Made by a program: the position numbers and the translations under genes. A model generated the notes under the pieces. That model did no database searches. It was not told the DNA's origin and was given only the letters and a program-made list of their open reading frames with translations. This document shows, piece by piece, positions 34,960 through 43,584 of a stretch of DNA of 64,000 nt (its first letter is position 1; each line of letters starts with the position of its first letter). The stretch is from Cupriavidus basilensis OR16 (GTDB lineage: Bacteria > Pseudomonadota > Gammaproteobacteria > Burkholderiales > Burkholderiaceae): contig NZ_AHJE01000031.1 of NCBI RefSeq assembly GCF_000243095.1, forward strand, positions 1 through 64,000, given 5' to 3'.

Positions 34960-36263
34960 GACCCCTTGCCGGGCCCGCCCACAGGCCGGCCACGTTGGCG
35001 CAAAAGCTGGTGGCCCGGGCTGCCGGCCTCGATACGGTCACGCCGGGCGCCATCGTGACGTGCCGGGTGGACCTGGCCATGTCGCACGACTCCAGCGGCC
35101 CGCGCCGGGTGGCGCCGCTGCTGCGCGAGCTGGGCGCCAAGGTGTGGGACCCGGAGCGCTATGTGGTGGTGACCGACCACTACCTGCCCGCGGCCGATCC
35201 CGAGGCCGAGGCCATCGTGCGCTTCACCCGCGACTGGGTCCGCGAGGCGCGCCTGCCCCACTTCATCGATGGCGAAGGGATCTGCCACGTGGTATTGCCC
35301 GAGCACGGCCACGTGCTGCCGGGGCGTTTCATCGTGGGCGGCGACAGCCACAGCCCCACCGGCGGTGCGTTTGGGGCCTATATGTTCGGCATCGGCGCGA
35401 CCGAGATGGCGGGCGTGCTGGCCACCGGCGAGATCTGGTTGCGCGTGCCGCATACCATCCGCCTGCAATGGGACGGCAAGCTCGCGGCCGGGGTTTGCGC
35501 CAAGGACATCATGCTGTTCCTGTGCGGCCGGCTGGGCCTGGACGGCGGCCGCTACGAAGCCATCGAATACACCGGCGAGGCCGTGAAGGCGCTGCCCATG
35601 CAGGAACGCATGACACTGACCAACATGAGCGCCGAGCTTGGCGCGCAGACCGGCCTGATCGCGCCTGACGCCACCACGCTGGCCTGGCTGGCGCAGGCCG
35701 GCGTGCCCGCCGCGACGCTCGACGCCATCGCGCTCTCGCACTGGCGCACCGAGCCCGGCGCGGCCGTGCTGGCAAGCCACCGCTTCGATGCGGCCGCGCT
35801 GGCGCCGCAGGTGGCCGCGCCGCACTCGCCGGCCAACACCGGCCCTGTCGATGAGGCCGCCGGCCAGCGCGTGGACATCGCCTACCTGGGTGCCTGCACC
35901 GGCGCCAAGCTGGAGGACCTGCGCATGGCAGCCAGCGTGCTGCGCGGCCGGCGGGTTGCGCCCGGCGTGAGCCTGCAGGTAGCGCCCGCCTCGCTGCGCG
36001 ACCAGCGCCAGGCCGAGAGCGAGGGCACGCTGGCCATCCTGCTGGATGCCGGGGCGCAATTGCTGCCCAATGCGTGCAATGCGTGCGCGGGCTATGGCCC
36101 ATCCCGCTTCCCCACCGACAGCCGCGCCATCGCCTCGACCGCGCGCAATTTCGCCGGCCGCATGGGCGGCAGCGGCAGCGCGGTCTGGCTGGCTTCGCCG
36201 CTGACCGTGGCGGCGTCCGCCGTCACCGGCAGCATCACCGACCCGCGCGGGTTGCTGTCATGA
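34956..36263 (+). CDS. LeuC-like dehydratase large subunit (aconitase family)
   Basis: This 435-residue protein is an aconitase-superfamily large subunit like 3-isopropylmalate or homoaconitate dehydratase: VTCRVDLAMSHDSSGP, GGDSHSPTGGAFGAYMFGIGATEMA, AYLGACTGAKLEDLRMAA and NACNACAGYGPS, the last two placing the Cys ligands of the [4Fe-4S] cluster. These subunits hydrate or dehydrate hydroxy acids. The operon context (GntR, Bug) points to catabolism of an imported acid rather than leucine synthesis, and no LeuB gene is adjacent. It overlaps both neighbours by four bases. Confidence 0.88.
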   Translation: MRPLAGPAHRPATLAQKLVARAAGLDTVTPGAIVTCRVDLAMSHDSSGPRRVAPLLRELGAKVWDPERYVVVTDHYLPAADPEAEAIVRFTRDWVREARLPHFIDGEGICHVVLPEHGHVLPGRFIVGGDSHSPTGGAFGAYMFGIGATEMAGVLATGEIWLRVPHTIRLQWDGKLAAGVCAKDIMLFLCGRLGLDGGRYEAIEYTGEAVKALPMQERMTLTNMSAELGAQTGLIAPDATTLAWLAQAGVPAATLDAIALSHWRTEPGAAVLASHRFDAAALAPQVAAPHSPANTGPVDEAAGQRVDIAYLGACTGAKLEDLRMAASVLRGRRVAPGVSLQVAPASLRDQRQAESEGTLAILLDAGAQLLPNACNACAGYGPSRFPTDSRAIASTARNFAGRMGGSGSAVWLASPLTVAASAVTGSITDPRGLLS

Positions 36264-36772
36264 GCCCAGCCCCCGTCCATCCTCTGCCTGGCGGCCGTAT
36301 CTGGTGCTTTGGCGACAACGTCGATACCGACCAGATGGCGCCCGGCGCCTACATGAAGGGGGGTGTCGAAGAGATTGCCCGCCACTGCCTGGCCGGGCTG
36401 CGCCCCGAGTTTCCGGCCATGGTGCGCCCCGGCGACCTGCTGGTAGCCGGGCGTAATTTTGGCGCGGGCTCTTCGCGCGAGCAGGCGCCGCAGGCGCTGC
36501 GCCATCTCGGCCTGGCCGCGGTGATCGCGCCGTCTTTCGCCGGGCTGTTCTATCGCAACGCGATCAATCTGGGCCTGCCGGTGCTGGTCTGTCCCGATGC
36601 CGCGCGCCTGGTGGATGGCGCGGCGGCGCGGCTCGAGCTCGAGCAAGCTTGCCTGGTGCTGCCCGATGGCAGCCGCGTGGCTTGCGAGCCGATCCCCGAA
36701 TTCCTGCGTACGCTGCTGCGGGCCGGCGGGCTGGTGCCGCACCTCAAGGCCAGGCTGGCGGCGCGGCGCTAA
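36260..36772 (+). CDS. LeuD-like dehydratase small subunit
   Basis: The 170-residue protein matches the swivel-domain small subunit of the same dehydratase: IWCFGDNVDTDQMAPGAYM at the start and GRNFGAGSSREQAPQALRHLGLAAVIAPSFAGLFYRNAINLGLPVLVC in the middle. It carries the substrate-binding SSRE loop. It starts inside the stop of the large subunit (ATGA) and ends the operon; a convergent gene's stop lies 28 bases on. Confidence 0.9.
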   Translation: MSPAPVHPLPGGRIWCFGDNVDTDQMAPGAYMKGGVEEIARHCLAGLRPEFPAMVRPGDLLVAGRNFGAGSSREQAPQALRHLGLAAVIAPSFAGLFYRNAINLGLPVLVCPDAARLVDGAAARLELEQACLVLPDGSRVACEPIPEFLRTLLRAGGLVPHLKARLAARR

Positions 36773-36800
36773 TGACGGCGACGCGGCCAGCGGCCCAGGC

Positions 36801-37508
36801 TCAAGCCGGGCGTCCGCATGCGCCCTGGCGCAGCAAGGCCATCACTTCGTCATCGGTGGTCTGCCTGAAATCCAGGTAGAAGGCGCCCACGGCGCCAAAG
36901 CTGGCTGGCACGTTCAGGCTGATCACCTCATCCGCCGACGCGCGCAGGCTGGCCTCGCCTTCCACGGAGGCGACCGGCACGGCTGCCACCACCCGCCTTG
37001 CCTGCGCCCGGCGCACACCCTCCAGCGCGGCGCGCATGGTTGCGCCGGTTGCCACGCCATCGTCCACCACGATCACGGTACGCCCAGCCATGGCCGGCAC
37101 GGGCGCGCCACCACGATAGCGCTGCTGCCGGCGCCCGATCTCGTCGAGCTGGCGGCCGCGCTCGGCATCGAACGCACCGCTGTCACGCGCGCGGCGCGTC
37201 CAGGGATCGTCGTTTGCCACCGTCAGCGGCGCATTGCCGGCGCCGTCGCCTTCCACCACGGCGCCAAGCGCCAGCTCCGGATAGCCGGGGGCGCCGATCT
37301 TGCGGACCAGCAGGATATCGAGCCGTCCTTCCAGGATCCGCGCCACCTCGAAGGCCACCGGCACACCGCCACGCGGCAGTGCCAGCACCAGTGGCGCTTC
37401 GCCCGCCGCGGCGGCGCCAAAACCGAGTTCCGCCAGGTGCCGGCCAAGAAAGATCCCGGCTTCGCGGCGATCGGCAAAGCACGGCGGCAATGGCGGGAAG
37501 CGGGACAT
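36801..37508 (-). CDS. Phosphoribosyltransferase-family protein
   Basis: The 235-residue protein has the PRPP-binding signature VIVVDDGVATGATM and an upstream basic hood region (PLVLALPRGGVPVAFEVA, LDILLVRKIGAPGYPELALGAV), as in the bacterial phosphoribosyltransferase group often found beside stress or hydrolase genes. The base substrate is unknown. It is convergent with the LeuD-like gene. The N terminus is SRFPPLPPCFADRREAG; the ATG at 37508 fits. Confidence 0.87.
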   Translation of the reverse strand: MSRFPPLPPCFADRREAGIFLGRHLAELGFGAAAAGEAPLVLALPRGGVPVAFEVARILEGRLDILLVRKIGAPGYPELALGAVVEGDGAGNAPLTVANDDPWTRRARDSGAFDAERGRQLDEIGRRQQRYRGGAPVPAMAGRTVIVVDDGVATGATMRAALEGVRRAQARRVVAAVPVASVEGEASLRASADEVISLNVPASFGAVGAFYLDFRQTTDDEVMALLRQGACGRPA

Positions 37509-37908
37509 GGCAGGCTCCTGCAGTGGGTCGGTCGGGCCGTGGCAGGCCAGTGCCGGGGCTGCGCCGGCACGCGCTCATGGCAGCGCGGCGCGCACGTGCC
37601 CTAGCCAAATATAGACGGATAAGGCCGGCGAATCGAGGTGGGGAAAGGGAATCCGGAAAGGAATGCGCGATGAGGCGGCTAAGGCACCGCTCATGCCCGA
37701 TGCGCGCGCCACGTGCAGCCGGCGCCCCGGCCGGCGCGCCATTGGAGACGATCGCGCAACAGTGTATTTTGCCAGGCCTGGATTCTCTTTCCGGCGCGTT
37801 TGGCTAAGATGGCCTGTACCGATGGCAGCCACACGGACCGCCATTCCACCGGCGCCAGCCAAGAGGCATTGCCGCATGGCGCGCCAGTCAGACTCCGCGA
37901 GAAGGCAC

Positions 37909-38091
37909 ATGAGCACGCATCACAAATCCACGCACGACACCCAGCGCAAGGACCAGGCAGCCAATGACGCCAGCGGCCCCGGCCTCGATATTCCATTCGG
38001 CTCGCTCGATGCGGCGGCACTCGCCGAGCTGCCGTATACGTTCCGCCCGGTGGGCACCGCCACACGCTTCTACAACGAGTGCTTCAGTTGA
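37909..38091 (+). CDS. Small hypothetical protein
   Basis: A 60-residue frame with start ATG at 37909 after AGAAGG and a strong terminator 16 bases past its stop. The N-terminal half is polar and rich in His, Ser and Thr; the C-terminal half is GLDIPFGSLDAAALAELPYTFRPVGTATRFYNECFS. No motif is recognised, but the paired translation signal and terminator support a real gene. Confidence 0.55.
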   Translation: MSTHHKSTHDTQRKDQAANDASGPGLDIPFGSLDAAALAELPYTFRPVGTATRFYNECFS

Positions 38092-38107
38092 GCCGTTGAA
38101 CGCAGCA

Positions 38108-38157
38108 ACGCCACCGGGGCCCGGGGTCGCACGACCCTGAGCCCCGGCGGCGTTTTT
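38108..38157 (+). terminator. Intrinsic terminator after the small ORF
   Basis: ACGCCACCGGGGC and GCCCCGGCGGCGT form a long GC-rich stem, with an inner GGGTCGCACGACCC fold, followed by a run of five T residues at 38153-38157. Confidence 0.85.
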
Positions 38158-38172
38158 CATCGCGCGCATACG

Positions 38173-38349
38173 CTAGCGGGTACGCTTGGCGTCTTCTCTG
38201 GCGTCACCATAAGCGGCCTGCGTCTTGCCGGCAATTTGCTCGGCCTTGCCCTTGATCTCGGTGCTGGTGCTGCCGGTCACTTTCCCGGCAACTTCCTTTA
38301 CCTTGCCCTTGGCTTGCTCGATACGGCCCTTCACTTGATCCTTGTTCAT
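38173..38349 (-). CDS. CsbD-family stress protein
   Basis: A 58-residue protein (MNKDQVKGRIEQAKGKVKEVAGKVTG, then IKGKAEQIAGKTQAAYGD), a textbook CsbD-like protein, highly charged and lacking hydrophobic core. CsbD proteins are induced by general stress in many bacteria; their role is unknown. The start ATG at 38349 is preferred over an upstream one at 38361. Confidence 0.9.
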   Translation of the reverse strand: MNKDQVKGRIEQAKGKVKEVAGKVTGSTSTEIKGKAEQIAGKTQAAYGDAREDAKRTR

Positions 38350-38602
38350 GGTCGGCTCCAATTAGCGACGGTACAAAAATGCGTCGTCGCCCTCCCGCGG
38401 CGAGCGCCGGCAGGATCGCCGTGCCCGCGCCACATCCACATGCATGGACAGGAGGGTGCTGACGTCAGCTTAGGCAGTCGCGGGCGCCTTGCGTGTCAGG
38501 CGGCGACGGTAATCCCTGTCAGACGAATGCCCACGCGTTTGCGATCAAGGCGCAGCCGTTGAGCAGTTGGGGAGAGACAGGGAAATCAAGAGGATCAAAA
38601 GA

Positions 38603-38638
38603 GTCAAAAGAGCGCCTCGCGTGGGAACACGAGGCGCT
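38603..38638 (-). terminator. Terminator of the EAL/histidine kinase operon
   Basis: AGCGCCTC (38611-38618) and GAGGCGCT (38631-38638) pair, extended by GTG/CAC, around GGAA. On the minus strand the stem is followed by CTTTTGACTCTTTTG. It lies about 140 bases past the EAL stop. Confidence 0.7.
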
Positions 38639-38704
38639 GGCCGGCAAGGAGATTCCAGCAGGGAGGCGCATAGCCCGACGGGGAAAGTAAGGCTACATGC
38701 GAAT

Positions 38705-38756
38705 TCTATATCATTTTTATCAATCAAAAATAGGACGGATGTTTCATATTTTCGCA
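38705..38756 (+). repeat. AT-rich element, copy A
   Basis: TATATCATTTTT (38707-38718) and GTTTCATATTT (38741-38751), 34 bases apart from start to start, followed by TCGC. The same two blocks, at the same spacing, recur at 43476-43524. It lies downstream of the EAL gene stop. Confidence 0.6.
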
Positions 38757-38779
38757 GACACCGGTCCGGCGGGACCGGA

Positions 38780-40408
38780 TCAGACGCGCTCCGGCACGGC
38801 CAGGCTGCCACCAGGCAAAGCTGCCGGCGCACCGCGCTCGAGATGCGCCGGCAGCCATTCGCGGAGCCCGGCCCGCGTCATGGGGCGCGCAAAGTGATAG
38901 CCCTGCCCCAGGCGCACCCCCTTGCCCGCCAGCAACGCGCGCTGCGCCTCGCATTCGATGCCTTCGGCCACCACCGTCAGATCCAGCGCGTGGGCAAAGT
39001 TGATCGTGACGTCGACAATCTGGCCGCTCACCTTGTCGCCAGGATCGGCCTGCACGAAGATACGGTCGAGCTTGAGAAAGTCCACATCGAACTGCTTGAA
39101 ATACGCCAGGCCGCAGTAGCCGGTGCCAAAGTCGTCAACCGCCAGCTTGATGCCGCGCGCCTTGGCGCGCTGGATCGCGCTGCGCTGGTGCTCCGCCAGC
39201 GAGACGGCATCGCGTTCCGTGATTTCCAGCACCGGCGTCACGTTGGCCCGCAGCAGCGCGAACAGCGGTGAGTCTTCGGCCCAGAACCCCGCGTCGTCGA
39301 AGTGCTCGTTGGTGACGTTGAAGGCGAGATGGAATGCGGGCGGCAATGCCAGCGGCTCGAGATCGCGCAAGACATGGGGGATCAGGAGCAGCGTCAACGC
39401 GACCGCCAGATGCTGTTGCTCGATGCCCGGGATGAAAAGCTCCGGCTCCAGCAGGCCGCGCCGCGGGTGCTCCCAGCGCGCCAGCACCTCTACCCCCGCG
39501 CACAGCCCGCTTTCCAGATCGACCACCGGTTGGTAGTACGGCACGAATTCGCCGTTGCGCAGCCCGCGCTGCAACTCCGCGGCAAACGAGCGGCGTGCCG
39601 CCCGGCGCGAATGCAGCCCCAGCACCACCAGCGCGGCGATGCCCGCGGCCAGCGGTGGCAGCACCAGGTACTTGAGGCTCTCATGCAGCACCAGGCTGTA
39701 CGGCGCGCTCGCGATCACCGCAATCGGGTGTCCGGCCAGTGGCCGGATATCGACAATGCCATGCGCGCCCTGCCCAGCTGCATCGCGCCGGACCAGGCTC
39801 GGTGCGCCGGCAGGCTCGCCCCCCTCGCCGCCGTTGAGCATGAAGCGCGTGCCAGCCACCTCGATCTCGATATCGGGAAATCCCAGCTTGCCCGCCGACT
39901 GCACCATGTCGGCCAGGTAGCGCCCCTCCACCCAGACCAGTACACCGCTGCCCGGGACGGTGCCGAAGAACACGGCGAGCGCCGTGCCGCTGCCGAGTTG
40001 GGGTTTGGCAAGCTGGTATTGCAGCCCGGGTTGCCAGTTCAGCAATTCGCCCAGCGGTGCAGCGATCTCGCCGCGCGCCGCCGAGCAGTAGCGCAAGCCG
40101 CGCGCCACCAGCACCACATCGCGGATATAGGCAGTGTAGGCACCCTGCTCCTGCAACTGGCGCGCCACGTTGCGGCAGGGCGCGCCCGCCACCGCGCGAT
40201 TCTGATGGATGATGCCAAGCGTATCGGCCAGCGCGAGCTCCAGGGTGTCACGCACCGCCGACGACATCCGTGCCACGCGCTCGCGCGCATCGTGCGCGGC
40301 CAGCAACGCGATCAGCCATAGCGCCAGGATGGCGGCAAGCAACGCCGCCATCCTCGCGCACCGCCGCGCCGCGGCCCGCTCCGCCTCTCCCCGCAGCCAG
40401 CGCTTCAT
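38780..40408 (-). CDS. EAL-domain c-di-GMP phosphodiesterase with CSS-type sensor
   Basis: The 542-residue protein has a membrane helix at about 20-38, a periplasmic domain with Cys78 and Cys108 (YCSA, as in CSS-motif sensors), a second helix at about 245-265, and an EAL domain: E307 in GVEVLARW, NVTNEHF, EITERD, DDFGTGYCGLAYF, LKLDRIFV and AEGIECEAQ. All the catalytic positions appear present, so it should hydrolyse c-di-GMP. In CSS-type proteins the periplasmic Cys pair senses redox state. The start overlaps the stop of a histidine kinase by four bases. Confidence 0.9.
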   Translation of the reverse strand: MKRWLRGEAERAAARRCARMAALLAAILALWLIALLAAHDARERVARMSSAVRDTLELALADTLGIIHQNRAVAGAPCRNVARQLQEQGAYTAYIRDVVLVARGLRYCSAARGEIAAPLGELLNWQPGLQYQLAKPQLGSGTALAVFFGTVPGSGVLVWVEGRYLADMVQSAGKLGFPDIEIEVAGTRFMLNGGEGGEPAGAPSLVRRDAAGQGAHGIVDIRPLAGHPIAVIASAPYSLVLHESLKYLVLPPLAAGIAALVVLGLHSRRAARRSFAAELQRGLRNGEFVPYYQPVVDLESGLCAGVEVLARWEHPRRGLLEPELFIPGIEQQHLAVALTLLLIPHVLRDLEPLALPPAFHLAFNVTNEHFDDAGFWAEDSPLFALLRANVTPVLEITERDAVSLAEHQRSAIQRAKARGIKLAVDDFGTGYCGLAYFKQFDVDFLKLDRIFVQADPGDKVSGQIVDVTINFAHALDLTVVAEGIECEAQRALLAGKGVRLGQGYHFARPMTRAGLREWLPAHLERGAPAALPGGSLAVPERV

Positions 40409-42459
40409 GCGGCCGCCGGCAGGCTAAGGGTGACAACGGTGCCCTTGCCGAACTCACTGGCGAGCGTGATCTGCCCCTGATGCACCGCCACGATTTCCCG
40501 CACGATCGCCAGGCCCAGGCCATTTCCCGTTGCATTGCCCCGCCGGTTGGCCCGGTAAAAATTGTCGAACGCCATGCCCGCTTCTTCCTTCGTCATGCCG
40601 ATACCCCGATCCTCGACCCTGACCGAGACCGTTTCCTGCTCTAGCGGCAACGGCTCGACCGTGACGGTGACTTCGTCTTCTCCGTCCGAATACTTCAGCG
40701 CATTCTCTATCAGGTTGCGCACCGCCTGTGTCAATTGCGCGCGGTCCGCCAGCACGTGCAACGGCACGCCGGCGTCGACCACGCGCACCCTGCCCTCGTC
40801 GGCGAACTCGCCCGCCACCGTCTCGCGCACGAGCGTGGCCACCTCCAGGCGTTCACGCTCGAGCATGCCGCTGCTGCGGGCCTCGATGCGGGCCAGGTCG
40901 AGCAAGTCGGACAACAACGCGTTGAGCTGGCCGGCACGGGCGTGAATCGCACGATAGATGCCGCTGCGCTGCGCCATCGGCACCACCTCGGCACTCAACA
41001 GTTCGGCGTAGCCGGCAATGCCCGCCACGGGCGCCTTGAGCTCATGCGCGGCCGCGGAGACAAAATGGGATTTCATGCGGTCATGGCGCAGTTGCGTCGT
41101 CACGTCGCGCAGCACCAGCACCAGGCCGCCGCCGCTGGCCGCATGCACGATGCGCACCTCGTAGGCGGGCGACACCGCCATGTCGAACTCGACGATGCCG
41201 GCGAACTCCCCGGCCGGCTCGGCCCGGTCCAGCTCCGCCAGGAGCTGCTCGGCGCGGCAGGCCTGTCGCGCCGGGCGCCGCCCGCGGTAGAGCCAGTGAA
41301 CGAACTCGCGCTGCGTGGCGCCGCGCAGCCGCGGCAACGACACGCCCAGCAGGTCGCACAGCGCGGTATTGGTCTCGTTGATCACGCGATCGCGGCCAAA
41401 CACCGCCACGCCGTCGGGCATGGCCAGGAACAGCCCGCGCAAATGCTGCTTCTTCTCGGCCAGGATATCGCGCACCACGCTCTCGCGGTCGGCCAGCGAG
41501 GCGAGCTGGCCCAGCGCGATGAACTGCCGGACCTGGAAGAACATCACCAGCACCGTGGCCAAGCCGGCGATCACGATCGCGGCGCGCAAGCGGTCCTGAT
41601 AGCTGGCCAGGGCCGCATCGCTGCTGATGCCGACCAGCACCGCGAGATTGCGTCCGGGCAGGCGCTGGATGGCATAGATGTGCCGGGCATCATCCAGCCC
41701 CCCGGGGGCCGTGGTGAGGCTGTCCTGCGTGCCGGACAGCGCCCCGCGCAACGCGGAGCCGGGCATCAGCACCTGGCCCGGCTGGCTGCTCTGCTCGCTC
41801 CAGCGCGCGCGCACCACGAAGTCGTCGGTGCCCGCCAGCAGCACGGTGCCGGATGGCCCGAGGCCCGCCTTTGCGTAGACCTGCGACAGGTAGCCAGGGT
41901 CTAGCGACACCACCACCACGCCCGCGAAGCGGCCATCCGTGGGCGCCACGATGCCGCGGGACAATGGCACGGACCACTGGCCGCTGACACGCTCGACCAG
42001 CGGCATGCCGACATGGAGCGACGGCCGCGCTAGGTTCTGATGGACGCTGAAATACCGGCGCTCGCTCAGGTCCAGTGGCTCAAAGCCCGTGCTGGTGGAT
42101 GCGCGCAGCCAGCCTGCGCGGTCGAGCACGGATACATCGAGAAAGGGCTCGACGGCAAGGTAGCCGCCTTGCTTCCATTGCGCCAGCGGCAGCGCCGGCC
42201 CGCGCTCCACCACGGCGCCACCAACGAGCGACGCGATCTGGTCGGCCTCGGCCAGCGTTCGCTCAGCGTGTTCACCGAGCAGCCCCGCCACGCGGGCCAG
42301 GCCCGCATGCGCGTGCCGCAACTCGACCGCGCGGTCCCATAGCCCCCAGCCGGCGAGCGCGCACCAGATGCAGACCACGATGACAATGCCTGACCAGAAC
42401 GGGTGCCTCGCGGAGCGATGCGCACCAGCCAATGCCTGTCGGTAGATTTCCAGCCTCAT
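40405..42459 (-). CDS. Membrane histidine kinase with periplasmic sensor and PAS domain
   Basis: The 684-residue protein has a membrane helix at about 22-42, a dCACHE-like periplasmic sensor (DLSERRYFSVHQNLARPSLHVGMPLVERVSGQWSVPLSR), a second helix at about 293-313, a PAS-like region, an H-box (AHELKAPVAG), N-box (NLIENALKY), G1 (DRGIGM) and G2 (GNGLGLAIVREI). The CACHE ligand is unknown. It forms an operon with the EAL protein. A response regulator with a DNA-binding domain diverges 370 bases upstream and may be its partner. Confidence 0.9.
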   Translation of the reverse strand: MRLEIYRQALAGAHRSARHPFWSGIVIVVCIWCALAGWGLWDRAVELRHAHAGLARVAGLLGEHAERTLAEADQIASLVGGAVVERGPALPLAQWKQGGYLAVEPFLDVSVLDRAGWLRASTSTGFEPLDLSERRYFSVHQNLARPSLHVGMPLVERVSGQWSVPLSRGIVAPTDGRFAGVVVVSLDPGYLSQVYAKAGLGPSGTVLLAGTDDFVVRARWSEQSSQPGQVLMPGSALRGALSGTQDSLTTAPGGLDDARHIYAIQRLPGRNLAVLVGISSDAALASYQDRLRAAIVIAGLATVLVMFFQVRQFIALGQLASLADRESVVRDILAEKKQHLRGLFLAMPDGVAVFGRDRVINETNTALCDLLGVSLPRLRGATQREFVHWLYRGRRPARQACRAEQLLAELDRAEPAGEFAGIVEFDMAVSPAYEVRIVHAASGGGLVLVLRDVTTQLRHDRMKSHFVSAAAHELKAPVAGIAGYAELLSAEVVPMAQRSGIYRAIHARAGQLNALLSDLLDLARIEARSSGMLERERLEVATLVRETVAGEFADEGRVRVVDAGVPLHVLADRAQLTQAVRNLIENALKYSDGEDEVTVTVEPLPLEQETVSVRVEDRGIGMTKEEAGMAFDNFYRANRRGNATGNGLGLAIVREIVAVHQGQITLASEFGKGTVVTLSLPAAA

Positions 42460-42828
42460 GGGAAAGCTACCAAAAAACGAATATATTGTTCATCACAGCC
42501 GTGAATCGCAGCCTTTGATACTAGTCCGCGCGTGCGTGCGCCCCGCGCACCCCCCGGTGCCGCTGCCTGAAGGCAGCCTGCTTGCGGCAAAACTTCACAG
42601 TATGATCTATTCGGCTGGGCCAGTCCGCTCGCACTGGTCCAGCCGGCGTAGCCGGCCAGGTGCATCGCAAATGCGTTAGCTTCGACAGTTCAGCGATGCC
42701 TTATCATAATTGCGTGTTTTCCTGGCATTAAGTTGCGCTTTGGCAGCTTTCCGAAGAATAATGAAAACAATACGATACGTAACGCCGCGGCCCCGCCCGG
42801 CGCGCGTTGCGTCAGTTGAAGAGGCCAT
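42460..42828. other. Divergent promoter region of the signalling cluster
   Basis: No gene is seen in these 369 bases between the histidine kinase and the HTH-receiver gene. An AT-rich stretch at about 42700-42780 probably holds the promoter of the rightward gene. No operator could be defined. Confidence 0.4.
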
Positions 42829-43434
42829 ATGACCGATCTGCGCTTTTATTCCACCAAGACCGCTGCCGAGATGCTTGGCGTCTCCCTGCGCACGGTCCAG
42901 CTCTGGGTCGAGAATGGCCGGCTGCCCGCGTGGAAGACCGACGGCGGACATCGCAGGATCCCGGCCGATTCGGTAGACCGCATGGTGGCCGACCAGCGCA
43001 GCCAGACCGCCATGTCCACCGCAGCGGCTGCCGGCCCGGCGGGACGGGCGTTTCGCGTACTGCTGGTGGAAGACGACGAGCACCTGCTGCAGATTTACCG
43101 CATGGCGCTGGAAGCCCTCAACCCGCCGGTGGAAATACTCGAGGCCACGAACGGATACGATGGCCTGCTGCTCATTGGCAGCAGCAAACCCGACCTTGTC
43201 ATCCTGGATCTGATCATGCCTGGCATCGATGGCTTTCGCCTGTGCCGGACCATCGACGCGCAGCAGGAGTTTGCCGCCACACGCATCGTCGTGGTGACTT
43301 CGCTGGACAAGCATGCGATTGCGGACCGCGGCGGCATTCCGGCGCATATCCGTGTCTTTTCCAAACCGATCCCGATGTCCGTGCTGCAGTCGCTGGTGGT
43401 GACCCTGCAGGTCGGCCCCGGCACGCCAGCCTAG
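42829..43434 (+). CDS. Excisionase-type HTH fused to a response-regulator receiver
   Basis: The 201-residue protein begins with a MerR/excisionase-like helix-turn-helix (STKTAAEMLGVSLRTVQLWVENGRLPAWKTDGGHRRIP, about 8-45) and, after a short linker, has a full receiver domain: acidic pocket E81-D82-D83, phosphoacceptor D127 in LVILDLIMPG, T157 and K179 in FSKP. HTH first and receiver second is the reverse of the usual order. It diverges from the kinase/EAL operon, and phosphorylation by that kinase is plausible. Confidence 0.9.
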   Translation: MTDLRFYSTKTAAEMLGVSLRTVQLWVENGRLPAWKTDGGHRRIPADSVDRMVADQRSQTAMSTAAAAGPAGRAFRVLLVEDDEHLLQIYRMALEALNPPVEILEATNGYDGLLLIGSSKPDLVILDLIMPGIDGFRLCRTIDAQQEFAATRIVVVTSLDKHAIADRGGIPAHIRVFSKPIPMSVLQSLVVTLQVGPGTPA

Positions 43435-43475
43435 GATTTGGGCAGGCGCCATGGCGGGATTCAGCGCCGCCATTG

Positions 43476-43524
43476 TATATCATTTTTTTCAGAAAACACG
43501 AGACGTAAAGTTTCATATTTACGC
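43476..43524 (+). repeat. AT-rich element, copy B
   Basis: TATATCATTTTT (43476-43487) and GTTTCATATTT (43510-43520), again 34 bases apart, followed by ACGC. It lies 61 bases before a guanine-deaminase-like gene and after the HTH-receiver stop. It is the direct-orientation partner of the copy at 38705. Confidence 0.6.
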
Positions 43525-43584
43525 GTATCGTGTGCGGTGAATGGCTGCCGCTCACTAGCCACGGTGCCCTTCTGGAGATCCCCC

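Larger units (their letters stand above)
38350..38779. other. Gene-free gap between csbD and the EAL gene
   Basis: These 430 bases hold the csbD promoter on the left, a minus-strand terminator (38603-38638) and an AT-rich element (38705-38756) related to one at 43476-43524. No gene is seen. Confidence 0.5.

Noticed and set aside
34956..36772. Leucine biosynthetic leuCD
   Set aside because: No leuB is adjacent and the genes overlap a Bug binding protein under a GntR regulator, which suits catabolism better.
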